From contig NZ_MVHU01000038.1 in NCBI RefSeq assembly GCF_002086285.1, forward strand, positions 1 through 42,214: 42,214 bases of DNA. The letters run 5' to 3'. Under the pieces are notes generated by a model. That model ran no database searches. It saw only the letters and a list, made by a program, of their open reading frames with translations, and was not told where the DNA came from. Source of the stretch: Mycolicibacter kumamotonensis (GTDB lineage Bacteria > Actinomycetota > Actinomycetes > Mycobacteriales > Mycobacteriaceae). Positions 31,853 through 39,867 of this stretch are shown one piece after another; the first letter of the stretch is position 1, and the number at the start of each line of letters is the position of its first letter. The position numbers and the translations under genes were made by a program.

Positions 31853-34135
31853 GTGACCGACCCAACCGGACACAGCGACGGCGACCCCGGAGAAGCCGCC
31901 CGAGCAGTCCTGCTCGACACCAAAGTGCGTGTCCCGACCGCCGGGTCGCGGCTGGTCCGCCGGGCCGCGCTGCTGGGCGCACTGTCGGCGGGACACCGCC
32001 GCAAGCTCACCTTGTTGAGTGCCCCGGCAGGCTGGGGCAAAACGACATTGCTCGCCCAGTGGGCCGCGGAGGCGGGCAGGAACCAGCGGTTCGGCTGGCT
32101 GTCGCTTGACCCCTCCGACAACGACCCGGTCTGGTTCTGGATGTATGTCGTTGCCGCGTTGCAGAAGATCAGCTCCGACGTCGGGACACGCGCGGTCGAA
32201 CTCCTGGCGATGGGCGCCGACCCCGTTCAGGTCGTTCTGCCCACCCTGCTGAACGATGTGGAGTCGGTCCCTGACCCGATCGTGCTCATCCTCGACGATT
32301 ACCACCTGGTGTCGAACCGGGCGGTTCACGAGCAGTTGTCCTTCGTCATCAGCCGGATGCCGGCGAACCTTCAACTGGTGGTGGCCTCCCGATCCGACCC
32401 GATGCTGCCGTTGGCTCGACTGAGGGCCGGCGGGGATCTGGCCGAGGTGCGGGCCGACGATCTGCGGTTCGGGTCTGTCGAGGCGGACCATCTGCTCAAC
32501 GCGATGCTCGGGCTGGACCTGCCCGACGCCGATATCCACCTGCTGTACCAGCGCACGGAAGGCTGGGTTGCCGGACTCTACCTTGCCGCACTCTCCCTTG
32601 TCGGGCGCGCTGATTCCGCCGCGTTCATCAAGAACTTCGCCGGCGATAACCGGCATATCGTCGACTATCTGATGGCCGAGGTGCTCGAGGGTCAGCCTGC
32701 GCAGCTGCGCAGCTTTCTGCTCCGTACCTCGGTCTTGGGACGCCTCAGCGGTGCACTGTGCGATGCGATTTTGCAGACGTCGGGTTCGGCCGCGGTCCTG
32801 GAGAAGATCGAGCGCGAGAACCTGTTTGTGGTGCCGTTGGACATGTCGCGTTGCTGGTATCGCTATCACCAGCTGTTCGGGGATTTGCTGCGGGCGGAGT
32901 TGCATCGCCTCGAACCCGATCTCGTCGCCGACTTGCACCGACGCGCCGCGAACTGGTTCGAGGCCGAGGGGCTGGTCGATGAAGCGGTGCGGCACCTGGT
33001 CGCTGCCGGCGAGATCGCGCGCGGCGCGGATTTGATCGCCGCCGACTGGGTCAATGAGTTCAACGGGGGCGGGCTCTCGACCGTGGCCGGCTGGCTCGAT
33101 CTGCTTCCCGACGGGACGGTCCTACAGGATCCGCGGCTGAGCGTGGCCCGGGCCTGGCTCGCGTTGAGCGCGGGTCACCTCGACGAGGGCGCCGCATGGA
33201 TCGACGCGGTGGCATCCGCCGCCTCGGCCGACGACGGAGCCCTCAGCGCTCAAGTCGCGGTGCTACGGGCGGTCCACGCGTTCAAGGCGGCTGACGTCAC
33301 GGCCGCGCTCGAAGGGGCTCGCCGGGCGATCGACCTCGATCTCGGCGACGCCCCGCTGGCCCGATCCGGCGCTCACAGTATCTATGGGGCAGCGCTGTAC
33401 TTTTCGGGAAGCACACACGAAGCGCAGGAGGCTTTCCGGCTGGCAGCGCAGGTAGCCGAGAAGGCGGGCGATCGCCGTGCCCGCAGCTACTCATTGGGCT
33501 ATTCGGCGCTGATCTGGGCCGAAGATGGTCAGCCCGCTGATGCCGAACGACAGATCCGCCGCGCTTCCGGCAGCACTCGGGACCTGGCGGACGGGGAGCA
33601 CCTGGTCGACGCGATGGTCTCACTTGCCGTGGCCCGGCTGCTGGCCATGCGCGGTGACGGGACGGCCGCGATGACCGCCGCCGATATGGCCCTCCGATCG
33701 GCCCGCCAGGGCGGAGCGGCCCTCGAGGTGGTGAAGGCGCTGCTGGTCAAAGCGGAGGTCTTCGAGGATCTCGGCGACCACCAGTCCGCGAAGGCCATCC
33801 TCCAAGACGTCCGTACGCTGGTGCGCGGTTACCCCGATGCCGGCACAGTGCCATCCTCGCTCACGTCGGCCGAGCGGAGGGCGGGACTCGCGGTGAGCTC
33901 CCGTAACGCGGCCTGCGCGGCCGGTGAGGAGCTGACCCCCAAAGAACTCGAGGTCCTTCGACTGCTCGCCACCCGGCTGTCGCGGCGTGAGATCGGTGCG
34001 CGGCTCTACATCTCGCTCAACACGGTCAAGACTCACCAGCGCGCTGTGTATCGCAAGCTCGGCGTCGAGCGCCGCGGCGCCGCGGTCAGTCGAGCGCGCG
34101 AGCTCGGCCTGCTTGTCCGTTGTCGTTCTATCTGA
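31853..34135 (+). CDS. LAL-type (MalT-like) LuxR transcriptional regulator
   Basis: The 760-residue ATP-dependent activator has an N-terminal P-loop 'SAPAGWGKTTLL' (about residues 56-67) and a Walker B 'IVLILDDYHLV' (about 143-153) of a STAND/NTPase module. A long helical repeat (TPR-like) middle follows, then the LuxR helix-turn-helix at residues 692-755 ('LTPKELEVLRLLATRLSRREIGARLY', 'SLNTVKTHQRAVYRKLGV'). Family members sense a small molecule and activate target promoters. GTG 31853 has AGGAG at 31841-31845; an upstream in-frame GTG gives a long low-complexity N-terminus. It is the only large regulator near the six operator copies. The last codons overlap repeat R1. Confidence 0.88.
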   Translation: MTDPTGHSDGDPGEAARAVLLDTKVRVPTAGSRLVRRAALLGALSAGHRRKLTLLSAPAGWGKTTLLAQWAAEAGRNQRFGWLSLDPSDNDPVWFWMYVVAALQKISSDVGTRAVELLAMGADPVQVVLPTLLNDVESVPDPIVLILDDYHLVSNRAVHEQLSFVISRMPANLQLVVASRSDPMLPLARLRAGGDLAEVRADDLRFGSVEADHLLNAMLGLDLPDADIHLLYQRTEGWVAGLYLAALSLVGRADSAAFIKNFAGDNRHIVDYLMAEVLEGQPAQLRSFLLRTSVLGRLSGALCDAILQTSGSAAVLEKIERENLFVVPLDMSRCWYRYHQLFGDLLRAELHRLEPDLVADLHRRAANWFEAEGLVDEAVRHLVAAGEIARGADLIAADWVNEFNGGGLSTVAGWLDLLPDGTVLQDPRLSVARAWLALSAGHLDEGAAWIDAVASAASADDGALSAQVAVLRAVHAFKAADVTAALEGARRAIDLDLGDAPLARSGAHSIYGAALYFSGSTHEAQEAFRLAAQVAEKAGDRRARSYSLGYSALIWAEDGQPADAERQIRRASGSTRDLADGEHLVDAMVSLAVARLLAMRGDGTAAMTAADMALRSARQGGAALEVVKALLVKAEVFEDLGDHQSAKAILQDVRTLVRGYPDAGTVPSSLTSAERRAGLAVSSRNAACAAGEELTPKELEVLRLLATRLSRREIGARLYISLNTVKTHQRAVYRKLGVERRGAAVSRARELGLLVRCRSI

Positions 34136-34172
34136 GGCAGGTGCGGGCGTCTGACCTGCGGTGCCTCAGATC
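34114..34172 (+). repeat. Hairpin repeat R1 (first copy)
   Basis: The 59-bp segment is nearly the same as R2 (39260-39317). It starts TGTCCGTTGTCGTT and ends TGACCTGCGGTGCCNCAGATC. It contains a long inverted repeat (ATCTGAG...CTCAGAT with an inner GCAGGT/ACCTGC) and could act as a terminator after the LAL gene, whose last codons it overlaps. A shorter GATCTGAGG recurs at 34207-34215. Confidence 0.65.
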
Positions 34173-34221
34173 AAATGGCGATCCTGTTGCGGGTGGTTTG
34201 TCATCTGATCTGAGGTAAATA

Positions 34222-34383
34222 GGCCGGATCCTGGCCGCCTACGGGGAGGCGTGTTCGTCGGCGGCTCGCTGGCGTGGGGTATGGCCCTCGAGGGGTTCCG
34301 ACCCGGCCGCTGGGACGTGCTTGGCGCCCCTGGTTTTCCTGGCCGGCGTTGCCGTGAACATGTACGCTCCTCGCGGCCACTAG
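34222..34383 (+). pseudogene. YnfA-family membrane protein, 3' remnant (copy 1)
   Basis: Only the second half of a YnfA gene is present, with two frameshifts. The readable pieces 'RILAAYG', 'GVFVGGSLAWGMALEGFRPGRWDV' (split across frames) and 'LVFLAGVAVNMYAPRGH' match the family end. The stop at 34381-34383 overlaps the convergent small gene exactly as in the second copy. The 5' half and about 200 bp upstream seem to have been deleted between R1 and here. Confidence 0.7.
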
Positions 34384-34643
34384 CTTTCGGCCGCAATCGC
34401 CCGTCGCAGCGCGGTCAGTATGACGTCACGGCTGGGCAGATCCAACCGACAGACGTCACCCGTCGGCGGCCGATCGGGACGCATCACATCGGTGCCGTCA
34501 ATCAGTATCGACGGTGACGGAAAGGGTCCGACCCGCTCAACGATCGCCGTGTTGATCCCGACCACGGCCAAACAGTCGACCAGCATTTCATGGGCCGTTG
34601 CCGCGTTCGGACAGCCCGGGCTGCTCAGAATCTCAATCCGCAT
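34380..34643 (-). CDS. Small thioredoxin-fold-like / alkylmercury lyase-like protein (copy 1)
   Basis: The 87-residue protein begins with a beta strand and 'SSPGCPNA' near residue 10, then 'LVGINTAIVERVGPFPSPSILIDGTDVMRP' and a C-terminal helix. This resembles a thioredoxin-like small domain annotated in mycobacteria as alkylmercury lyase-like. There is a single N-terminal Cys and others later (two further Cys in 'DCLAV' and 'VCRLD'), so a disulfide or metal role is possible. ATG 34643 has GGGAG upstream. A decayed copy is at 39864-40079. The function is not proven. Confidence 0.55.
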   Translation of the reverse strand: MRIEILSSPGCPNAATAHEMLVDCLAVVGINTAIVERVGPFPSPSILIDGTDVMRPDRPPTGDVCRLDLPSRDVILTALRRAIAAES

Positions 34644-34786
34644 CCCACGGTCTCCCAACACCCGTCATTAGCATCTCAGGTGGGTCAATTTTCGCGACCC
34701 GGTGACAGTTGCAGCCGGAGTTCGACGCGCCCGGTAGCTCGGCGATTTCGGGTACGCCGTGGCAGGCGCACTCCCTTGCGGCGAGT

Positions 34787-35125
34787 TCAAGCCGCGGCTC
34801 GCCGCTGCTGCGGTCGCAAAGTGTGCCGAGACGCGTCTATGCCGGCCATTTCTTGCGCCTGCTCGGCTGCGGTCTGCCCTAGCCGGACCAAATCCGCTCG
34901 CTCCTGGACCGAAAGCGGCTGTTCGCCAGCGACATCTGGCCGCTGGCCGTCACCGCTGCGGGCCTGGGACATCAGCCACCGCTCATCGCGCACCCATGTA
35001 TGCAGCAGGCTCGTGTCCACGTTTAGCTGGCGGGCTACCTCAGCGACTCGCCGCTGCCCGTCGATCACCATGTGCGCGGCCGTGACTCGATACTGCGGGG
35101 TGAATGAGCGCCGATGTTGTGGCAT
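34787..35125 (-). pseudogene. IS3-family transposase OrfA remnant
   Basis: From ATG 35125, 'SFTPQYRVTAAHMVIDGQRR' and 'VAEVARQLNVDTSLLHTWVR' are the helix-turn-helix of an IS3/IS911-type OrfA. 'LVRLGQTAAEQAQEMA' begins its leucine-zipper part. After that the frame shifts (a 'VSAHFATAAASRG' continuation sits in another frame), and OrfB is absent. GGGTC/GACCC words near 34685-34712 may mark an end. It is a dead IS fragment touching the 3' end of ctpV. Confidence 0.7.
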
Positions 35126-35136
35126 ACCTACTGGCT

Positions 35137-37572
35137 TCACGAATCCCACGTCGCGCTATCTGGGATGTCCACCATGTGGGCGGTCTGGGGCGATCCTTGT
35201 CGGGTGTGGCGGCCGAAGCGGCGTAGCCGCAGCGAGTTGGTGACCACGCTGACCGAGGAGAGCCCCATCGCCGCTCCCGCGATGATCGGGTTGAGCAGAC
35301 CGAGTGCGGCTAGGGGGATCGCGGCGGTGTTGTAGCCGAAGGCCCAGCCAAGGTTCTGGTGGATGGTGCGCAGCGTCTGCCGCGAGAGCGCGATCGCCTC
35401 CACAACACCGTCGAGCCGGCCGGACATCAGCGTGATGTCGGAGGCCTCGATGGCCACGTCGGTGCCGGTGCCGATCGCAATGCCCAGATCGGCCTGCACC
35501 AGCGCGGGGGCGTCGTTGACGCCGTCGCCCACCATCGCGACCACCCGCCCCTGGTCTTGTAGCCGCTCGATTTCGGTGACCTTGTCCTGCGGCAGCACCT
35601 CAGCCAGGACGTGATCGATGCCGACCTGTGTGGCGATCGCGGCGGCGGTGCGCGCGTTGTCGCCGGTGATCATGGCGACCTGCAAGCCCATGGCGTGCAG
35701 TTGAGCGACCACGTCGGCGGCGTCGTCCTTGACCGTGTCAGCGACGGCGAGCACGCCCACAACGTGGTCGTCGCGGCCGACGAACACCGCGGTGCGGCCT
35801 TGCTCTTCGAGTTCGGCGGCCGCCGCCGCAAGGTGCTCAGGCAGCAGCAGCTCGTGGTCGTCGACAAGTGTGCGACGTCCGACCAGCACGGTGCGGCCGT
35901 CGATCTGGGCCTGCACCCCGTGGCCGGCGAGGCTGGCGAACGCCGTGGCGGCCGGAATCTGCAACCCCAGCTCGCGCGCGGCCGCGACGATCGCCGCGCC
36001 GATGGGGTGCTCGGAGCCCGACTCGACCGCGGCGGCGATCTGCAGCACCAGATTGGGCTGGCGCCGCTTGCCGGCAATCACATCGGTGACCCGCATCTGG
36101 GCGCGGGTCAGCGTGCCGGTTTTGTCGAAGACCACGGTGTCGATCTTCTTCGACGCTTCCATCACCTCGCCGCCTTTGACCAGGATCCCCAGTTCCGCGC
36201 CGCGGCCGGTGCCGACCGTGATCGCCGTGGGAGTGGCCAGGCCCAGCGCACAGGGGCACGCGATGATCAGCACCGCCACCGCGGCGGTCATACCGGCGAC
36301 TGGGTTGGCGGCGATCAGCGTCCACCCGGCAAATGTCACCGCGGCAACCCCGACGACGGCCGGGACGAACACCGCCGAGACGCGGTCAGCCAGTCGCTGT
36401 ACCGGCGCCTTGCCGCCCTGTGCCTGCTCGACCAGGCGCACAATCTGCGCCAGTGCGGTATCGGCGCCGACGGCGGTGGCGCGCACGGTCAGCAGCCCGT
36501 CGATGTTGACCGTCGCACCGGCAACACGGTCGCCCACCGATTTTTCGACCGGGACGGACTCGCCGGTCAGCATTGACTCATCGACGACGGCGCGCCCGTC
36601 GGTGATCTCGCCGTCGACCGGGATCTTCTCCCCAGGCCGTACCCGTACCAGGTCTCCGACTTGTACCTGATCAACCGGCACGAGAATTTCTTGCCCGCCG
36701 ACGAGCAGGCAGGCTTCCTTGGCGCCCATCTCCAAAAGCTTGCCGATCGCCTCCGACGCCTTGCTCGTGGATCTGGCCTCGAAATAGCGACCCAGCACCA
36801 CGAACGCAATGATCAGCGCCGCCGTCTCGAAGAACAGTGCGCCACCGGCGAACAACTCATACGTGGAGTAGCCGAATGCGGTCAATGTGCCCAGTGTGAT
36901 CAGCGTGTCCATGTTGGCGCTTCCCGCCCGCGCCTGCTGCACCGCGCCGCGCAGGAACGGCCACCCGGCGACGAATTGCACCGGTACCGTCGCCGCGAAC
37001 GCCAACCACCCCGCCCACGGATAGGCGCCGAACACCATCGTCGACACCGACGCCAGCAGCGCCAACGGCATGGCCAGCCACAACCGCCGCAACCAGTTCC
37101 GCTGCTCACGCCTGTTCAGTTCACCCGAGGACGCCGTGCCGCACGCACCGCCCTGTCCCTGCCCGCAGCCGCCACTACCCTCGGTGTCGCGCGGCGCGTC
37201 GCTATCGGGCCGGGCGCCCAGTAATCGGCGGAGTCCACCGATGGCCTTGCGCACCACCCCGGGGGTGCGCGCATCGCCGGAATGCGGGGCACGGGTGGGC
37301 ACCAACTCTGCAGGGATGTGCTCGGCTACGCCGATCGCCGACAGCACCGCCGCGGTGTCGCAGCGCTGCGGCGAATACTGGATCACCACCGATGCCGTGC
37401 GCGGATAGGCCGTCACCGCCTGCACACCGGGCACCGTGGCCAGAGTCTCCTCGATCGCGACGGCCCGGACCGCATCGACATGAAATCCGGTGATGCGCAG
37501 CCGCATCCGCCCGGACGCGTCCGATACGACCGTCGCCGTGGCGTCGGCGGCCGGCAGGACCTCAGTCGTCAT
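35137..37572 (-). CDS. ctpV: Heavy-metal P1B-type ATPase, CtpV-like copper exporter
   Basis: The 811-residue P-type ATPase resembles CtpV along its length. The N-terminal metal-binding domain lacks Cys-Xaa2-Cys but is followed by a Gly/Cys-rich linker (Cys at 136 and 144). Its marks are TGES (336-339), the membrane metal site Cys-Pro-Cys (439-441), the phosphorylated Asp in DKTGT (D483), 'SEHPIG', TGDN and GDGVNDAP. It exports Cu(I) in mycobacteria. The C-terminal tail 'HMVDIPDSATWDS' is not a normal end and lies against the IS3 remnant, so the last residues may be altered. It overlaps DUF1490 by 11 bp in one operon. Confidence 0.85.
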   Translation of the reverse strand: MTTEVLPAADATATVVSDASGRMRLRITGFHVDAVRAVAIEETLATVPGVQAVTAYPRTASVVIQYSPQRCDTAAVLSAIGVAEHIPAELVPTRAPHSGDARTPGVVRKAIGGLRRLLGARPDSDAPRDTEGSGGCGQGQGGACGTASSGELNRREQRNWLRRLWLAMPLALLASVSTMVFGAYPWAGWLAFAATVPVQFVAGWPFLRGAVQQARAGSANMDTLITLGTLTAFGYSTYELFAGGALFFETAALIIAFVVLGRYFEARSTSKASEAIGKLLEMGAKEACLLVGGQEILVPVDQVQVGDLVRVRPGEKIPVDGEITDGRAVVDESMLTGESVPVEKSVGDRVAGATVNIDGLLTVRATAVGADTALAQIVRLVEQAQGGKAPVQRLADRVSAVFVPAVVGVAAVTFAGWTLIAANPVAGMTAAVAVLIIACPCALGLATPTAITVGTGRGAELGILVKGGEVMEASKKIDTVVFDKTGTLTRAQMRVTDVIAGKRRQPNLVLQIAAAVESGSEHPIGAAIVAAARELGLQIPAATAFASLAGHGVQAQIDGRTVLVGRRTLVDDHELLLPEHLAAAAAELEEQGRTAVFVGRDDHVVGVLAVADTVKDDAADVVAQLHAMGLQVAMITGDNARTAAAIATQVGIDHVLAEVLPQDKVTEIERLQDQGRVVAMVGDGVNDAPALVQADLGIAIGTGTDVAIEASDITLMSGRLDGVVEAIALSRQTLRTIHQNLGWAFGYNTAAIPLAALGLLNPIIAGAAMGLSSVSVVTNSLRLRRFGRHTRQGSPQTAHMVDIPDSATWDS

Positions 37573-37858
37573 GGCCGTCGCCCGGGCTCGTCACGATCGC
37601 CGGTTCGGTGTCCTCTCCGGCGCGCTCTCGTGCCTCGGCAACCACGTCGGCGACCGTCAATCGGATCTGTTCCGTGTTCGTTTCGGCCGTGCGCTGCGCT
37701 TCGCGGGCGGCCCGGATGCCCCACGCGGTCACAGCAACGGTTGCCGTGCGCAACGGAACCTTCGCCACGGCCGTGCGCACTGCCTCATACGCCGCAACCC
37801 CCACCACCCCGGTTACCACCGTGGGCGCCGCCTTCATCAAGAACCCATGCCACGCCAT
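37562..37858 (-). CDS. DUF1490-family small protein
   Basis: The 98-residue protein starts at ATG 37858 with GGGAG upstream. It has one hydrophobic N-terminal region ('MKAAPTVVTGVVGVAAYEAV'), then 'TAVAKVPLRTATVAVTAWGIRAARE' and an acidic end ('EDTEPAIVTSPGDGHDD'). This family accompanies the metal ATPases CtpV and CtpG in M. tuberculosis (the Rv0968/Rv1993c position). It probably helps metal transfer to the ATPase; the role is not proven. The longer ORF upstream into the palindrome is not needed. Confidence 0.82.
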   Translation of the reverse strand: MAWHGFLMKAAPTVVTGVVGVAAYEAVRTAVAKVPLRTATVAVTAWGIRAAREAQRTAETNTEQIRLTVADVVAEARERAGEDTEPAIVTSPGDGHDD

Positions 37859-37930
37859 ACCAAGCACTCCCTTCCCGTCGTTGCACCGCCAAACGGTGAC
37901 CAGTCGGCCACGGTCGCTGCGGAGCGACAC

Positions 37931-37978
37931 GAACCCATCCTTGACCTTCCAGTACAGTGGAAGGTCAAGGATGGGTTC
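37931..37978. promoter_or_regulatory. Perfect 21-bp inverted repeat: MerR-type divergent operator/promoter
   Basis: Two perfect 21-bp arms (37931-37951 and 37958-37978) flank a six-base spacer. The centre reads ACCTTCC-N8-GGAAGGT, as in CueR/MerR-family operators, and both arms contain TTGACC. Because it is symmetric it offers a -35 on both strands, with the spacer expected of MerR promoters. On the plus strand transcription would start next to ATG 37980, giving a leaderless merR message. On the minus strand it drives DUF1490-ctpV. Confidence 0.8.
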
Positions 37979-37979
37979 C

Positions 37980-38411
37980 ATGCAGATCGGCGAACTAGCG
38001 AAACTCAGCAATACCAGCGCGAAAACCATTCGCTTCTACGAGAACGCGGGGCTGCTCCCGCCACCGGCACGCACGGCGTCGGGGTACCGCGACTACGGGC
38101 CCGAGGTCGTGGATCGGCTGCGGTTCATCCATCGGGGCCAAGCCGCCGGGCTGACCTTGCAGAAGGTGCGCCAAATCCTGGCGATCCACGACCGCGGTGA
38201 GGTGCCGTGCGGGCACGTGCAACAGGTCCTGCACACCCGTCTGGACCAAGTCCGCGCGCAGATCGCCGAACTGGTCGCCCTCGAAGGCCACCTGCAGACC
38301 CTTCTCGACCACGCGGCGCACGCCGCGCCCACCGAACATGACCAGTCCACGGTGTGCTGGATTCTGGAAAGCGACCTGGATGCCGACGCCACCGTCGGTC
38401 CCGGCCACTAG
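37980..38411 (+). CDS. MerR-family metal-responsive regulator
   Basis: The 143-residue protein has the MerR helix-turn-helix at residues 1-70 ('MQIGELAKLSNTSAKTIRFYE', 'GYRDYGPEVVDRLRFI'), the long dimer helix, and metal Cys at 77 ('EVPCGHVQQ') and near 125 ('STVCWILE'). Cys 77 aligns with the residue that is Ser in CueR and Cys in divalent (Zn/Cd/Hg) sensors, whereas the ATPase is copper-type; the metal therefore remains open. ATG 37980 sits two bases after the operator palindrome. It is 3 bp before the DUF2182 gene and replaces the CsoR found at this locus in M. tuberculosis. Confidence 0.85.
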   Translation: MQIGELAKLSNTSAKTIRFYENAGLLPPPARTASGYRDYGPEVVDRLRFIHRGQAAGLTLQKVRQILAIHDRGEVPCGHVQQVLHTRLDQVRAQIAELVALEGHLQTLLDHAAHAAPTEHDQSTVCWILESDLDADATVGPGH

Positions 38412-38414
38412 ACC

Positions 38415-39185
38415 ATGAACAGCACCGAAATGCGTGAGTGGTCATGGACTGATGCGTGGTTGCCGGCCGCCCTGCTGGGTGTGGCGGGGGTGGGCTGGTG
38501 GTGGTCAGTGGTCAGCATGACCGGCGACGCCATGTCTATGGACACCGAGCCAGGAATGCCCATGGAGACCGCGCCAATGATGTCGTTCGCCGGTTTCCTC
38601 ATCGCGTGGGTGGCCATGATGGCCGCGATGATGCTTCCTGCGGTCCTGCCCGTCGTTCGCGCCTACGCCCGCGCCGCCACCGGCAGCGCCGCTCCAGCGA
38701 TCGTCTTCGTCGCCGGATACCTGGCCCTGTGGAGCGCCACCGGGATCCCCGCCTTCTGGGCGTGGAGCCACCTCAACGGGCCACTGGCACACGGATCACC
38801 GTGGGTCGGCCGCCTGGCCGGCGCCATAGCGCTGGCCGCCGGGATCTATCAGCTCACGCCGCTGAAAGCAGCGTGCCTGCGGCACTGCTACTGGCCATTG
38901 TCGGTTTCCCCGCCGTGCGGCAAGTACCACGACAGCCCGGCCCGGGCGCTTCGTGCCGGTGGGCGCTACGGCGTCTTTTGTCTGGGCAGCTGCTGGATGC
39001 TGTTCGTAGTCATGATCGCCTTCGGCACCATGCAATTGGCGTGGATGCTGGCGCTCTCGGTGGTGATCTGGCTGGAGCGAGTCGCCTCCTTCGGCGATTG
39101 GCTCACGCGCGTCACGGGGGCGGTGCTCGTCATCCTTGGCGTTGTGCTGCTGGCGCACCCCGCGTTGGTCATCAACCTTGTTTAG
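38415..39185 (+). CDS. DUF2182 metal-binding-type membrane protein
   Basis: The 256-residue protein has about six membrane segments. Typical DUF2182 marks are 'WVAMMAAMMLPAVLPV' and 'GIYQLTPLKAACLRHC' with two Cys, and a Met/Pro-rich outer loop near residues 34-54. DUF2182 genes are usually followed by a DUF1326 gene; here only its beginning remains (39200-39253). ATG 38415 follows merR by 3 bp, so they are co-transcribed. Copper or other soft metal handling is likely from context only. Confidence 0.8.
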   Translation: MNSTEMREWSWTDAWLPAALLGVAGVGWWWSVVSMTGDAMSMDTEPGMPMETAPMMSFAGFLIAWVAMMAAMMLPAVLPVVRAYARAATGSAAPAIVFVAGYLALWSATGIPAFWAWSHLNGPLAHGSPWVGRLAGAIALAAGIYQLTPLKAACLRHCYWPLSVSPPCGKYHDSPARALRAGGRYGVFCLGSCWMLFVVMIAFGTMQLAWMLALSVVIWLERVASFGDWLTRVTGAVLVILGVVLLAHPALVINLV

Positions 39186-39199
39186 CGAGGAGTTACGTC

Positions 39200-39253
39200 A
39201 TGACGACGACACAACAACGCAACCCGCCCCTGCACTTTAGCGACGGCATTTGA
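39200..39253 (+). pseudogene. Truncated DUF1326 gene start
   Basis: ATG 39200 has GAGGAG ten bases upstream and encodes 17 residues ending 'PPLHFSDGI' before TGA. Intact DUF1326 partners of DUF2182 begin the same way and continue with a Gly-Asp-Trp-Phe-Asp and Cys-rich segment. Here the sequence stops resembling the family at about residue 13, where repeat R2 (39260) begins. The truncation is probably due to the recombination that brought in R2. Confidence 0.5.
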
Positions 39254-39259
39254 TCTGGC

Positions 39260-39317
39260 TGTCCGTTGTCGTTTGATCTGAGGCGCTCGGGGCCGTTGAC
39301 CTGCGGTGCCGCAGATC
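39260..39317 (+). repeat. Hairpin repeat R2 (second copy)
   Basis: It is nearly the same as R1 (34114-34172), one base shorter in the centre. It marks the start of the second copy of the R-ynfA-small-gene segment. The following 39318-39621 shows no gene; it seems to be the part deleted from copy 1. Confidence 0.65.
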
Positions 39318-39621
39318 CGTGCGCTTGAGCACAGTATTGCGGGGTGGATCGAGGATGCCAGTGCTGCCTGCGTGAGCGGGTCCAGTGCCGAGTGCCCAGT
39401 TCTCGAAGAACTGACCGAACCGGCAGTGCGGCATTCGATTTGAACGCCAACGCATTGCCGTGTTCGCGTCGGTTCCCGTCGGTTGGCTCTCTGAGTATGG
39501 TGTGCGGGGCAGGTGTCTGTGACGGGTACGCGCACCGGTCGACGATCGGGTTGTGGGGCTGCCGCGTCCGGAAGCCGGGGACGACCCGATGCCCCGGCCA
39601 GCTCTCCTAAGATCAGCAATC

Positions 39622-39867
39622 ATGGTGGCGCGTTCAATCCTGCTATTCGTCCTGGCTGCGGTCGCCGAAATCGGCGGCGCCTGGCTTGTCTGGCAAGGCG
39701 TCCGCGAGCAACGTGGTTGGCTCTGGGCGGGACTCGGCGTCATCGCGCTAGGAATTTACGGGTTCGTCGCCACCCTGCAGTCCGAGGCCCATTTCGGCCG
39801 GATCCTGGCCGCCTACGGCGGCGTATTCGTCGCCGGCGTCGCCGTGATCATGTATGCCCCTCGCTAG
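39622..39867 (+). CDS. YnfA-family membrane protein with internal deletion (copy 2)
   Basis: The 81-residue frame reads as YnfA ('LFVLAAVAEIGGAWLVWQGVRE', 'WAGLGVIALGIYGFVATLQ', 'RILAAYGGVFVAG', 'VAVIMYAPR') but lacks about 27 residues between 'FVAG' and 'VAVIM', just the part kept in copy 1 ('SLAWGMALEGFRPGRWDV'). The deletion is in frame, and a short GCCGGC repeat at both ends may have caused it. Family members are four-helix membrane proteins of about 108 residues; this form would lose about one helix. It may be inactive. The ribosome site is weak. Confidence 0.65.
   Translation: MVARSILLFVLAAVAEIGGAWLVWQGVREQRGWLWAGLGVIALGIYGFVATLQSEAHFGRILAAYGGVFVAGVAVIMYAPR

Noticed and set aside
31829..32995. 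388-codon minus-strand frame antisense to the LAL gene
   Set aside because: No domain; the plus strand carries P-loop and LuxR motifs.
34114..34172. R1 and R2 as ends of one insertion sequence
   Set aside because: They are in direct orientation with no transposase between them at normal spacing, and the IS3 remnant has its own separate position.
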